Origin: an uncultured Pelagibacteraceae bacterium
GTDB lineage: Bacteria > Pseudomonadota > Alphaproteobacteria > Pelagibacterales > Pelagibacteraceae
Assembly (NCBI GenBank): GCA_902618855.1
Contig: CACNCD010000001.1
Span: 93,255 to 157,254, forward strand
Direction of reading: 5' to 3'
Length of the DNA: 64,000 nt
The notes beneath the pieces are model-generated. The model was not told the DNA's origin, did not search any database, and saw only the letters and a list, made by a program, of their open reading frames with translations. Positions 46,054 to 55,086 of this stretch are shown piece by piece. Numbering within the stretch: the first letter of the stretch is position 1; each line of letters opens with the position of its first letter. The translations under genes and the position numbers were made by a program.

Positions 46054-47045
46054 TATCCTCCAGTAGTTGACAGATTTTTAGTTAAACCTGTTTCACCAAG
46101 TTCTAAGTAATGAGACTCTTTTTTAAACCTCATTTGTTTTAAAATCAGATCCTTTAATTCTTCAAGTTGCTCATCTTTTTGTAATAAATGTCTAATACTT
46201 ATTCCAGTATTACCAAACAAACATAATCTCAAGTCCCCTCTAGAGGTAATTCTTAAACGATTACAAGATTTACAAAAGTCTTTAGAGTATGGAGCAATTA
46301 TTCCAAACTTTCCTTTATAATCAGGGTTTATATAATTCAAAGAGGGACCCGCATCTTTTCCAAGTGTTTGATAAATCCATTTATTTTTATTTAAATAATC
46401 TTTAAAAACTTTTGAAGAAACATGATATTTATTAAAATAATCTAAGTTGTCGCCAGTTCTCATTAATTCAATATATCTATAGTCAATTTTATTATTTTTA
46501 ATAAATTCAGACCACTTATTGAAATCTTTTTCAGACGCATTTACTCCATTTAAAAGAACACCATTAATTTTTATATTCTCAAATCCTAGATCTTGAAGAT
46601 TTTTTATTCCTTGTAAAATTTCTGGTAATCGATCGTGGTTCGTAATATTTTTGAAAGTTTCACGATCAAGACTATCTATACTAATATTTATTCCATTAAG
46701 CCCACTATCGACCAATTGCTTTGCTTTTTGATCTAAATGATAGCCATTTGTTGTAATGACAACTTTTTTAATTCCTGATTCAAATTTTAATACTTTAACA
46801 ATATCAAAAAAATCTTTTCTGACAGTTGGTTCTCCACCAGTTATTCTTATTTTGCAAACTCCTAATTCTGAAAAACATTTCGCAAGTCTTTTAATTTCAT
46901 CTAGATGCAGGAATTTTCTATTGTCGCTTTTATCTACTTGGTAGCCATTTGGTAAACAATAACCACATTTAAAATTACAAACATCCGTTATAGACATTCT
47001 GATGTAGGGAAATTTTCTACCAAAACTATCTTGAAGGAGTTGCAT
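46053..47045 (-). CDS. moaA: GTP 3',8-cyclase (radical SAM)
   Basis: This 330-aa radical SAM enzyme starts molybdopterin synthesis from GTP. The SAM-cluster motif is CNFKCGYC (about residues 18-25); the second cluster is in FCKSCNRLRITSRGDLRLC. It ends in the family Gly-Gly (STTGG). It is first in moaACDE and divergent from the sulfite-oxidase-family gene across 179 nt. Confidence 0.96.
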   Translation of the reverse strand: MQLLQDSFGRKFPYIRMSITDVCNFKCGYCLPNGYQVDKSDNRKFLHLDEIKRLAKCFSELGVCKIRITGGEPTVRKDFFDIVKVLKFESGIKKVVITTNGYHLDQKAKQLVDSGLNGINISIDSLDRETFKNITNHDRLPEILQGIKNLQDLGFENIKINGVLLNGVNASEKDFNKWSEFIKNNKIDYRYIELMRTGDNLDYFNKYHVSSKVFKDYLNKNKWIYQTLGKDAGPSLNYINPDYKGKFGIIAPYSKDFCKSCNRLRITSRGDLRLCLFGNTGISIRHLLQKDEQLEELKDLILKQMRFKKESHYLELGETGLTKNLSTTGG

Positions 47046-47224
47046 AACTATCTAAATTTATACTAGAAAAAATGATTAATAAATTCAAAATTTTTTAGCA
47101 AAAGCTCGCAAAACAAGATTTATACAACTTAAAAGTGTAAAACTCAAAATTGTAAATATTTTCTTTTTTTTATTTTTGAGGCCTCTTTTTTTTGGTAACT
47201 TTAAATATTGTTTAAGGAGGGGTT

Positions 47225-48442
47225 ATGAAAAAAAAAGAGAAGAAACTAAATTTAAATAGAAGAAATTTTTTAGCAAGTACAGCATCAATTGCTGGATTGG
47301 CTGCAACAGCATCAGTTGTTCCAATAAGTATTTCCAATGCAAACCATACGGATGGCGAAAAAGGATTACCTGAGTTTATTAGCTGGAAAGATAGAAACGC
47401 TTTAATCGTTCATTCAGATAAGGGAATCGAGACTCACAGAAGTGCTATTGGAGAAAGTTTAATTACCCCTAATAGAAATGTTTATATAAGAAATAATATG
47501 CCAACTATGACAGACGATCAAATTGGCAATAGAAATGACTGGAAAGTTTCAATTGAAGGCGTGAAGAATCCAAAAACGTTTACTTTGGCTCAACTTAAAA
47601 AGTTAGGCCATACAACAATGGCTTCAATTTTACAGTGCTCAGGTAACGGTAGAGGTTTTTTTGAACACAAAGTAAGAGGATCACAGTGGAAGACAGGAGC
47701 GGCTGCTTGTGTATTTTGGACTGGAGTTCCAATGAAGGCAGTTGTGGAAGCATGTGGCGGAGTGAATGCTAGTGCTGTATTTATGACTTCAGCTGGAGTA
47801 GATCATGAACCAACTGGATTAGATCCAAAAAAAGCAATGGTTGAAAGATCAGTTCCAAAAGTAGTTTTTAAAGATGCAATGTTAGCGTGGGAAATGAATG
47901 GTGTTCCTTTACCTAATGCTCATGGCGGACCTTTGAGAATGGTTACACCAGGTTATTTCGGAATTAATAATGTTAAACATCTTGGTAGAGTAGCTTTCAC
48001 TGAAAAAGAGTCTTCAGTTAAATATATGAAAAAAAGTTACAGAATTTCACCAATTGGTAAAAAGGGATCTCAGTATCCTTCTTGCTGGGAAATGCCAGTA
48101 AAATCTTGGATTACAAGACCAACTGACGAAACAGGAACAGTAAGAGCTGGTAAAGTTCAGATAGTTGGTGTTGCCATGGGTGGTACTAAAAAAGTTAGAA
48201 GTGTTAAGGTATCTGTTGATGGAGGAAAAAGCTGGAAAAGAGCGAAATTCATCGGACCTGATTTAGGCAAATATGCTTGGAGACAATTTGCATTTGAAGC
48301 AAATTTAAAATCGGGAACTTACAATATAGCAAGCCTTGCTTCTAATGGTTCTAAAAAACAGCCAGAATTGAGAATGGAAAATAGAAGAGGTTATGCTCAT
48401 AATGGTTGGAAGGATCACAGCGTAAATATTACTGTAGTATAA
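47225..48442 (+). CDS. Periplasmic sulfite-oxidase-family Mo enzyme (SorA/SoxC-like)
   Basis: This 405-aa molybdopterin oxidoreductase has a Tat signal peptide: RRNFLAS at residues 12-18, then a hydrophobic run ending near residue 40. Cys138 in ASILQCSGNGRGFFEHKV is the expected Mo ligand. The C-terminal Ig-like dimerisation domain includes VRSVKVSVDGGKSWKRA. It probably oxidises sulfite or a thiosulfate-derived group in the periplasm, passing electrons to the next gene's cytochrome c. A strong SD (AAGGAGGGG) precedes the ATG. No other Sox sulfur-oxidation genes are near, so SorA is more likely than SoxC. Confidence 0.88.
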   Translation: MKKKEKKLNLNRRNFLASTASIAGLAATASVVPISISNANHTDGEKGLPEFISWKDRNALIVHSDKGIETHRSAIGESLITPNRNVYIRNNMPTMTDDQIGNRNDWKVSIEGVKNPKTFTLAQLKKLGHTTMASILQCSGNGRGFFEHKVRGSQWKTGAAACVFWTGVPMKAVVEACGGVNASAVFMTSAGVDHEPTGLDPKKAMVERSVPKVVFKDAMLAWEMNGVPLPNAHGGPLRMVTPGYFGINNVKHLGRVAFTEKESSVKYMKKSYRISPIGKKGSQYPSCWEMPVKSWITRPTDETGTVRAGKVQIVGVAMGGTKKVRSVKVSVDGGKSWKRAKFIGPDLGKYAWRQFAFEANLKSGTYNIASLASNGSKKQPELRMENRRGYAHNGWKDHSVNITVV

Positions 48443-48469
48443 TACTACTAACAGTTATAAAATAAATTA

Positions 48470-48799
48470 ATGAAAATTTTGAGATTTTTATTAATTATTT
48501 TATTCTATTTTATAATTAGTATTCAAAATACAATTGCTGACGAAGCAAAGATGCTTAAAGGTCTTGAAATTTTTAATGAGACAGCAGCTTGTGCTGGTTG
48601 TCATACAATGAAAGCAGCAGGCGCCGAGGGTAATGTTGGACCAAACCTTGATACTGTTGCAGGTTTAACAGTTGAGTCAGTTATAGATATGGTTACTCAT
48701 GGATTAGGAGTAATGCCAGCTTATGGAGAAGAGGAAATTTTAACACCTGAAGAAATTGAAATTGTTTCTACATATGTAGTAAATTCAGCAGGTAAATGA
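48470..48799 (+). CDS. Periplasmic c-type cytochrome, 109 aa
   Basis: This small monohaem cytochrome has a signal peptide (residues 1-24, ending near TIADEA), the haem-binding motif CAGCH, and a probable axial Met in GVMPAYGEEEILTPEEI. It is the natural electron acceptor of the upstream Mo enzyme, from which it is separated by 27 nt. The last base pairs overlap the following glycosyltransferase by 4 nt. Confidence 0.9.
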   Translation: MKILRFLLIILFYFIISIQNTIADEAKMLKGLEIFNETAACAGCHTMKAAGAEGNVGPNLDTVAGLTVESVIDMVTHGLGVMPAYGEEEILTPEEIEIVSTYVVNSAGK

Positions 48800-49590
48800 A
48801 AAACCCTCTAGTTTCAATTTTAATAGCAAGTTACAATAAAGAAAAGTATGTCAACAGATGTATTAAATCTTGTCTAAGTCAAACATATAAAAATATTGAA
48901 ATTATTTTTATTGATGATGGTTCAAAAGATAGCTCATATAAAATTGCTAAAGAGTTTAAAGGGATAAAAGCCTATAAAAAAAAAAGAAAAAAATCCAAAG
49001 CAAAATTCAATACGTTTTTTCAAATTGATACTTATATTTATGCTTATAAAAAATCCAAAGGTAGCATTTTAGCTTGTTTAGACTCTGATGATTTTTTTAA
49101 AAAAAATAAGATAATGGATATCGTTAAAAATTTTAATAAAGATAAGAAAGCAAATATATTATTCGATAAGCCAATTATATATTATTCAAAAAAAAAGTAT
49201 TTTTTAAGCGACAATTTTAAAAACTCGAGGGATAGAAAAATATGGCCAAAATTTCCACCTACTAGCTGTATTTCATTAAGAAGAAACTTTTTTAAAAAAA
49301 TAATATATGAATTAAATCTCAAAAAATTTCCACTATTAACAATAGATTTTAGATTGGCCGTAATTTCTAAAATTCTATTCAATAATTTTAAGATTATTAA
49401 CAATCATTTAACTTTTTATTTTCAAGATAAAAAAGGGGAAAGTAATTCAAACTTTAAAAAATTTGGTAAAAATTGGTGGTCTAGAAGAATGCAAGCACAT
49501 GAATATATGGTATATTTATTTAAAAAAAATAAGATAAAATATAAAAACTTAGATTTTTTTCTTACCAAAACAATAAACTTATTTTTTTAA
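48796..49590 (+). CDS. Glycosyltransferase family 2
   Basis: This 264-aa GT-A enzyme begins VSILIASYNKEKYVNRCIKS and has FIDDGSKDSS and ILACLDSDDFF, the nucleotide-sugar and metal-binding motifs of GT2. No transmembrane segment is clear, so it acts at the cytosolic face. It overlaps the cytochrome stop by 4 nt. The link to sulfite oxidation is not obvious. The acceptor is unknown; a surface glycan is likely. Confidence 0.85.
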   Translation: MKNPLVSILIASYNKEKYVNRCIKSCLSQTYKNIEIIFIDDGSKDSSYKIAKEFKGIKAYKKKRKKSKAKFNTFFQIDTYIYAYKKSKGSILACLDSDDFFKKNKIMDIVKNFNKDKKANILFDKPIIYYSKKKYFLSDNFKNSRDRKIWPKFPPTSCISLRRNFFKKIIYELNLKKFPLLTIDFRLAVISKILFNNFKIINNHLTFYFQDKKGESNSNFKKFGKNWWSRRMQAHEYMVYLFKKNKIKYKNLDFFLTKTINLFF

Positions 49591-49595
49591 TTTAA

Positions 49596-50432
49596 ATGGA
49601 AAAAATACTTTCTAAAGAACAAATTAATCAATTTCAAAAAGATGGTGCTATATTTTTAAAAGGATTATTTGATATAAGTTGGATAAAAAAACTAGAAAAA
49701 GGAATTGAAAAAGATATAAAAAATCCCAGTCCAAGATTTAAATCTCATACAATAGAAAAAGGTATTCCTGCATACCTAGAAGATTATTGGACGTGGGATT
49801 TAGTTCCAGAATTTAAAGATTTTGTTTTTAATTCTCCATATGCAAAAATTGCTGCTGAATTAATGTCTGCAAAAAAAATTAACCTTGTTATGGATAACTG
49901 GTTTTTAAGGGAAGGTGGATCTAAATCATCAACACCTTTTCATCACGATATAAGTTATTTTGATATGGATGGAACAATGTGTGTTTTGTGGTTACCATTA
50001 CAACCCACTGGAAAAAATGAAGGAGTTGTTTGGGTTAAAGGCTCTCATTTGTGGAATAAACTTTTTTTAAGAGTTTTATTTAAAGATGGACATAAAGTTG
50101 AAGGGAAAGAATGTGTAATTGATGGAAAAAAATATGAACTTCCACCAGATATATTAGGTAATAAAAATAAATACGAGTTTTTACAATGGGACTGTGAACT
50201 AGGTGATTGTGTTATCTTTGACATGAGAACACTTCATGGCACTTTAAGTTCAATAATACCAAATAAGACACTAAGTCGTTATACTTTAAGAGTTGCAAAA
50301 GAGGATGCCAAGATAAGTTATATTGGTGACTGGACAAGTTATAATTATAGAAAATCAATGCAAGAAGCTGGATATAAAAATGGAGACCCTTTAGGCGGCA
50401 AAATGTTTCCTACACTTTTTGAAGCTAGTTAA
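49596..50432 (+). CDS. PhyH-family Fe(II)/2-oxoglutarate dioxygenase
   Basis: This 278-aa phytanoyl-CoA dioxygenase-like enzyme has the iron facial triad in TPFHHDISYFD (HxD) and the distal His in MRTLHGTLS, with a 2OG-binding Arg probably in SRYTLRVAKED. It starts MEKILSKEQINQFQKDGAIF. Family members hydroxylate small molecules or lipids. The gene lies 5 nt after a glycosyltransferase, so co-transcription is likely. It ends within a strong terminator hairpin. Confidence 0.87.
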   Translation: MEKILSKEQINQFQKDGAIFLKGLFDISWIKKLEKGIEKDIKNPSPRFKSHTIEKGIPAYLEDYWTWDLVPEFKDFVFNSPYAKIAAELMSAKKINLVMDNWFLREGGSKSSTPFHHDISYFDMDGTMCVLWLPLQPTGKNEGVVWVKGSHLWNKLFLRVLFKDGHKVEGKECVIDGKKYELPPDILGNKNKYEFLQWDCELGDCVIFDMRTLHGTLSSIIPNKTLSRYTLRVAKEDAKISYIGDWTSYNYRKSMQEAGYKNGDPLGGKMFPTLFEAS

Positions 50433-50469
50433 CTTCTAGCCTTTAAGACTAGAAGTTAATTTTAATAAT
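50430..50469. terminator. Bidirectional intrinsic terminator
   Basis: A perfect 10-bp inverted repeat TAACTTCTAG / CTAGAAGTTA (50430-50439 and 50449-50458) with a 9-nt loop is followed by ATTTTAATAATTTAT. It lies between the convergent PhyH and GYD genes and contains the PhyH stop codon. It is the clearest terminator in the window. Confidence 0.8.
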
Positions 50470-50793
50470 TTATCCTGCAGGTTTATAAAGACCCATTGCT
50501 TTCCCTGCCATCTCAGCTGTTTTAGCCATATCCATTTCTTCTAATATAGTAAAATTGCTAATCGCACCTGAAGCTTCGACTGCTAATTTAACTGCAGCCA
50601 TTGACTCAAAGTCTTTTCCGCTAACACATCCAACAAAATCATAAGATCCTCTTGTAATTGAAAATGATTCCATTTTTGCATCCAATGCAGTTGCCAATGC
50701 ATTTGCAGCAGCAGCTCTATCTTGTTTAGGATCTTTTATAAATCCCTTAAATGCCTGAGCGGTATAATTTCCGATTATATAATATTTTGCCAT
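50470..50793 (-). CDS. GYD-domain protein, 107 aa
   Basis: This small ferredoxin-like-fold protein starts MAKYYIIGNYTAQAFKGFIK and continues RGSYDFVGCVSGKDFESMAA, the pattern of the GYD family, whose role is unknown. It has low Lys and high Ala content compared with neighbours, which may suggest an abundant protein. The SD (AAAGGAGA) before the ATG is very good. It stands as a single gene between a terminator and a divergent aldehyde dehydrogenase gene. Confidence 0.85.
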   Translation of the reverse strand: MAKYYIIGNYTAQAFKGFIKDPKQDRAAAANALATALDAKMESFSITRGSYDFVGCVSGKDFESMAAVKLAVEASGAISNFTILEEMDMAKTAEMAGKAMGLYKPAG

Positions 50794-50896
50794 AATGATC
50801 TCCTTTCCTTAATTTTTAGAATATCATTATTGCAAAAATGTAATAATGAGTAAATTGCATAGTAGACACAACCTATAGTAATGTTAGATTAAATTA

Positions 50897-52339
50897 ATGT
50901 ACGAAAAATTTGGACAATTCATTGATGGAAAATGGCAAGCATCTTCCAACAAAGAGACATATGAGGTCATAAACCCTGCCAACGAAGAAGTTATAGGTCT
51001 TGCATCAAAAGCTACTCCAGAAGATGTGGATCGGGCACTTAAATCTGCTGAAAAAGGTTTAGAAGTTTGGAAAAAAACATCTCCTTGGAAAAGATCCTCG
51101 GTCATTAGAAAAATTGCTGATCTAATAAGAGCCAAACAAGATGTTCTTGCAAAATGGATAACGCTTGAAGTTGGAAAACCTTTTCTTGAAGGCAAAGGCG
51201 AAGTAGGAGCTACAGCAGATATATTTGAGTGGAATTCAGAGGAAACAAAAAGAATTTATGGACAAACAGTAGAAAGCAGATTTGAAGACACTAGAATTCA
51301 TGTTTATTATCAACCAATTGGAGTTGTTGCAGCAATGTCTCCTTGGAATTTTCCTTTAGTTTTATCAGGAAGAAAAATATCAACTGCTTTAGCCGCAGGA
51401 TGTTCAGTTATAATTAAACCTGATGTGATTGCGCCAGGAGGTGTGATGGAGTTAGTTGATATTTGTAGAGAAGCTGGAGTTCCTCCAGGAGTGGTTAATT
51501 TATTATCTGGCGATCCTCCAAGCATAGCCTCTCAACTAATTGCGTCAGATATAATTAAAAAAATTTCTATCACAGGATCTACAAGAGTTGGAAAATTAGT
51601 CCTTAAACAAGCCGCTGAAAAAGTTCAAAGAGTTACAATGGAGCTAAGCGGTCATGCACCATTTATTGTGTTTAGCGATGCAAATATCGAGAAAGCAACA
51701 GACATGGCAATAGCCTCAAAATTTAGAAACAATGGCCAAGTTTGTATTTCTCCAAGCAAATTCTATATTCAAGATAATAAGAAAAAAGATTTTGTAAATT
51801 TATTTGTAGAGAAAGCTAAAAAATTAAAAATTGGAAATGGAATGGATGCGGACGTTCAATTAGGACCCATGACAACGAAAAAAAGACTTAATGAAATTGA
51901 GAATTTGGTTGAAAAAACTAAAAAAGAAGGAGCCAAAGTTTTGTTAGGAGGAAAAAAACCTTCAGGGTTTAACAAAGGTTTTTATTACGAACCAACAATT
52001 TTTGATGATGTAAAAGATAATTTTACAATTATGAAAGAAGAACCCTTTGGACCTTTATGTCCAATGCTGTCGTTTAAAACATTTGATGAAGTTATTGAGA
52101 GAGCAAATAATCATGAATTAGGTCTTGCAAGCTACATTTGTACCAATTCAATGGAATTAGCAACAAAGGCTTCTGAACAAATAGAAACAGGAGCAGTTGC
52201 AGTGAATACACCTTTGGTGGCACAAGCTGAGGCACCTTTCGGCGGTATTAAACAAACAGGAGATGGTAGAGAGGGTGGCTCAATGGCAATCAAAGACTAT
52301 TTAAATGTTAAATATACTCACCTTGGTATTAAAGGTTAA
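50897..52339 (+). CDS. NAD(P)-dependent aldehyde dehydrogenase
   Basis: This 480-aa cytosolic enzyme belongs to the ALDH superfamily and resembles succinate-semialdehyde dehydrogenases. It has SPWNFPLVLSGRKIS, SITGSTRVGKLVL, the catalytic Glu in TMELSGHAPFIV and the catalytic Cys in NNGQVCISPSKF. The true aldehyde substrate is not defined. CcdA follows 10 nt downstream, but a functional link is unclear. Confidence 0.93.
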   Translation: MYEKFGQFIDGKWQASSNKETYEVINPANEEVIGLASKATPEDVDRALKSAEKGLEVWKKTSPWKRSSVIRKIADLIRAKQDVLAKWITLEVGKPFLEGKGEVGATADIFEWNSEETKRIYGQTVESRFEDTRIHVYYQPIGVVAAMSPWNFPLVLSGRKISTALAAGCSVIIKPDVIAPGGVMELVDICREAGVPPGVVNLLSGDPPSIASQLIASDIIKKISITGSTRVGKLVLKQAAEKVQRVTMELSGHAPFIVFSDANIEKATDMAIASKFRNNGQVCISPSKFYIQDNKKKDFVNLFVEKAKKLKIGNGMDADVQLGPMTTKKRLNEIENLVEKTKKEGAKVLLGGKKPSGFNKGFYYEPTIFDDVKDNFTIMKEEPFGPLCPMLSFKTFDEVIERANNHELGLASYICTNSMELATKASEQIETGAVAVNTPLVAQAEAPFGGIKQTGDGREGGSMAIKDYLNVKYTHLGIKG

Positions 52340-52349
52340 TTAAATTGTT

Positions 52350-53057
52350 ATGGCTGAAATTTTTATTGCTTTCGGAGCAGGTTTAATAAGTTTTTTGTCA
52401 CCGTGCGTATTACCATTAATACCCGGCTATATTTCATACATTTCTGGAAGTTCTCTTAATGAATTATTAGAAAAAAAAAATATTAATTTATTACCTATAA
52501 TTTTATTTACAGCTGGATTTTCAATAGTATTTATAATTTTTGGAGCATCAGCAACCTTTTTAGGTAAATTTCTATTAAGCAATTCATTTCCTTTAAGAAT
52601 AGTTGCAGGACTTGTAATCATTATATTTTCACTTCATATGTTAGGAATATTTAAAATTAAATTTTTGAATTATGAAAAGCGCATCCAAGCAGATAGAAAT
52701 AAAAGTATTTTTAGTTCAATTCTAATAGGAATGGCTTTTGCGTTTGGTTGGACTCCCTGTATAGGTCCAATTCTAGGATCAATTTTACTCTTAGCCTCAA
52801 CCACAGAATCTATTTCTAGAGGTATATTGTTATTGTGTTCATACTCTCTTGGTCTTGCTCTTCCATTCATTTTATCTGGATATCTGATTCAAAAATTTAT
52901 TATATTTTCAAAAAATATAAGGCAGAAGGTTAAGCTTATTGAAAAAATAGGTGGAACTTTACTTCTTGTAACTGGTATTTTAATTATTACAAATCAACTT
53001 CAGGTTCTAGGCTTTTACCTATTAAATTATTTACCGTTTCTTCAAGGTATTGGTTAA
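52350..53057 (+). CDS. ccdA: CcdA-type cytochrome c biogenesis membrane protein
   Basis: This 235-aa protein has six transmembrane segments and the two conserved motifs of CcdA: SFLSPCVLPLIPGYISYISG (Cys about residue 19) and FGWTPCIGPILG. CcdA passes reductant across the inner membrane to thioredoxin-like proteins for haem attachment to c-type cytochromes. Its last 4 nt overlap the convergent EamA gene. Confidence 0.93.
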   Translation: MAEIFIAFGAGLISFLSPCVLPLIPGYISYISGSSLNELLEKKNINLLPIILFTAGFSIVFIIFGASATFLGKFLLSNSFPLRIVAGLVIIIFSLHMLGIFKIKFLNYEKRIQADRNKSIFSSILIGMAFAFGWTPCIGPILGSILLLASTTESISRGILLLCSYSLGLALPFILSGYLIQKFIIFSKNIRQKVKLIEKIGGTLLLVTGILIITNQLQVLGFYLLNYLPFLQGIG

Positions 53058-53917
53058 TTTTTTTTTTTAGGCTTATTAAATACTATAAGCATAACTCCAA
53101 GAATAATTATAGATCCACCGATAAACAATTCTTTAGTTGGTTGCTCTCCTAATAGAAATATTGCAGCCAATAATCCCGTTGGAGGTATACCCATAGTTAC
53201 TATAGGTAAAACTTTGTAAATAGGATTATTTTTTAAAACATAATAAAAGCAACCGTATGTAATAGGTTGCATAATAAAGCCTAAATATAAAGCAATCATC
53301 CACGTTTCAAGACTCGCATTCTTAAAATAAGTAATTGTATTACCATCAAAAATTGCTGAAAGTCCAATTAAGATTGGACCAGAAAAAAAACCTAACCAAG
53401 CTACAAGGGCTAATGGGTTTATTTCTTTACTTAAAGGTTTAACCAAAACTTGTCCAAGTGCCCAAATACCTGAGCCTAAAATTACTAACCCCACACCAAA
53501 ATATTTATCATCTAAATTAGGTGATCCTGTTAAGATATAAACCCCGATAAAGGCTATACTAATACCAATCAAACTTCTTACGGTTGGTTTTTCTTTAAGC
53601 ATAAAATATGCAAAGACTACTCCAAATGGAACCTCTGTTTGAACAAGTAGTACAGCTGCGGATGCATCAATTAAACTTAAACCAGTATAGGTAATACTAT
53701 ACTGAAGTGTATTCGCTATCAGAGATACAATAAATATTTTTTTAAGAAACCCTTTTGGTATTGGAAACCACCAAATTAATAACGATGCTACAAAAGTAAA
53801 ACGCAAACCCATCAACAAAAAAGGAGGAAGTTCAACCATTGCTGGTTTTGCAATTACAAAACCAAATCCAAGGAAAATTGGAACTAATGAAGCAATTAAT
53901 GAGTCACGAAGTGTCAA
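53054..53917 (-). CDS. EamA/DMT-family transporter
   Basis: This 287-aa ten-helix transporter includes LRDSLIASLVPIFLGFGFVI, SLIDASAAVLLVQTEVPFGV and the second repeat up to ILGVMLIVFNKPKKKN. It follows a butyrobetaine-hydroxylase-like gene with a 4-nt ATGA overlap, so it may export or import a product or substrate of that enzyme. It is the third EamA gene in the window, with no near-identity to the other two by eye. Confidence 0.87.
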   Translation of the reverse strand: MTLRDSLIASLVPIFLGFGFVIAKPAMVELPPFLLMGLRFTFVASLLIWWFPIPKGFLKKIFIVSLIANTLQYSITYTGLSLIDASAAVLLVQTEVPFGVVFAYFMLKEKPTVRSLIGISIAFIGVYILTGSPNLDDKYFGVGLVILGSGIWALGQVLVKPLSKEINPLALVAWLGFFSGPILIGLSAIFDGNTITYFKNASLETWMIALYLGFIMQPITYGCFYYVLKNNPIYKVLPIVTMGIPPTGLLAAIFLLGEQPTKELFIGGSIIILGVMLIVFNKPKKKN

Positions 53918-55017
53918 AGACCAAATTTTCTTTTTAAATGTCTTAATTTACCTTCAGTACTATCAAAATCTATATAACAACCTTGTAAAAATCTTTCTCC
54001 TTCTTTTGGATCAAATTTTGTTCTGCCATGTAAAACTCTGTAGTTATCCATCATCATAAGATCTTTAGGAGCTAATTTGAATTCAATTCTATTTTTTTCT
54101 GAATTATACATATCAGAAAGTTTTTTTCTCGCTTTATAGTACTTATCTAATTTTACCTTTTCTAACATTGGAACGTAATCTAATCTTGGGCTAAATCGTA
54201 CTTGCTTAAATTGTTTTTTATCATCCAAATGTATTAACTCTGACCAGTCTTCGAGCATTACATTTTGATCTGTAAATTTAAATCTTACTTTAACTTCGCT
54301 AAGAATTTTATAGGCTTCTGGATCTTCATTTTTTAATTTTTCAGTTACAGAATATCCATCAACAAGTGTGGAATAACCACCACTCACTTCATTTTCAATA
54401 CAATGTAAAAGCTGAATACAAGGAACTGGATTTCTGTAGGGATTATCAGTATGAGGACTTAAATGCAAAGTCGTATAAGCTAAATCATTCGGGTTTGGTT
54501 TTGATTTAACATTAAAATGTTCTCCAAAGTTGGTTCTTCTTACACTTCCAATGGAATTTGCAAAATTTACGATATAATTATTTTCTGTTGGTACATTTTT
54601 TATAATTACAAATCCGTATTCATAGAAAGTAACAAGCATATCATACATTTCTTTAGACTCATAAAATCCTTCTTTATATTCAAAATTTTTTACATTTTTT
54701 AAATTTGAGTCCCAATGTTTTTTTGTTATTACTTTAATTACAGTATCTTCATTTGAAAATTCTGTTGCTAATTCATTAATATCAAGTTTTGAATTTACAC
54801 CATCGTTAAAATTTACTTCAAGAAAACCATTTTTAATTTCAACATTTTGAATATCTATCTCTCCATTCATTGTAGAAGGATCAAATAATCTTTGTTGAGT
54901 TCCTTTATCTAGGTATTCCTCACCAATTACTCTTTCACGTAACCAAAATGGGTGAATTTCCTTTACAGTTGTGCCATTTTTATAAAATACTTTATTTTGA
55001 TTAAGTTCAATTTTCAT
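53914..55017 (-). CDS. Gamma-butyrobetaine hydroxylase-like dioxygenase
   Basis: This 367-aa Fe(II)/2-oxoglutarate oxygenase has two parts: an N-terminal GBBH-like domain (about 1-90, with IHPFWLRERVIGEEYLDKGT) and a TauD-type catalytic domain. The HxD iron motif is in LSPHTDNPYRNPVPC, and the distal His is in RVLHGRTKFD. Butyrobetaine hydroxylases make carnitine; related enzymes act on trimethyllysine. A role in quaternary amine use fits the other methylated-amine genes but is not proven. Confidence 0.85.
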   Translation of the reverse strand: MKIELNQNKVFYKNGTTVKEIHPFWLRERVIGEEYLDKGTQQRLFDPSTMNGEIDIQNVEIKNGFLEVNFNDGVNSKLDINELATEFSNEDTVIKVITKKHWDSNLKNVKNFEYKEGFYESKEMYDMLVTFYEYGFVIIKNVPTENNYIVNFANSIGSVRRTNFGEHFNVKSKPNPNDLAYTTLHLSPHTDNPYRNPVPCIQLLHCIENEVSGGYSTLVDGYSVTEKLKNEDPEAYKILSEVKVRFKFTDQNVMLEDWSELIHLDDKKQFKQVRFSPRLDYVPMLEKVKLDKYYKARKKLSDMYNSEKNRIEFKLAPKDLMMMDNYRVLHGRTKFDPKEGERFLQGCYIDFDSTEGKLRHLKRKFGL

Positions 55018-55086
55018 ACTATTTAGACTAGGATTATTTAAAATTATGCTTTAATCAAGATAAATTAAATAGTAAGTGATCATCCT

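Noticed and set aside
47178..47185. GAGGCCTC palindrome followed by a T run
   Set aside because: The inverted repeat has only four base pairs per arm and no loop, too weak for a terminator; it lies upstream of a gene in the reading direction.
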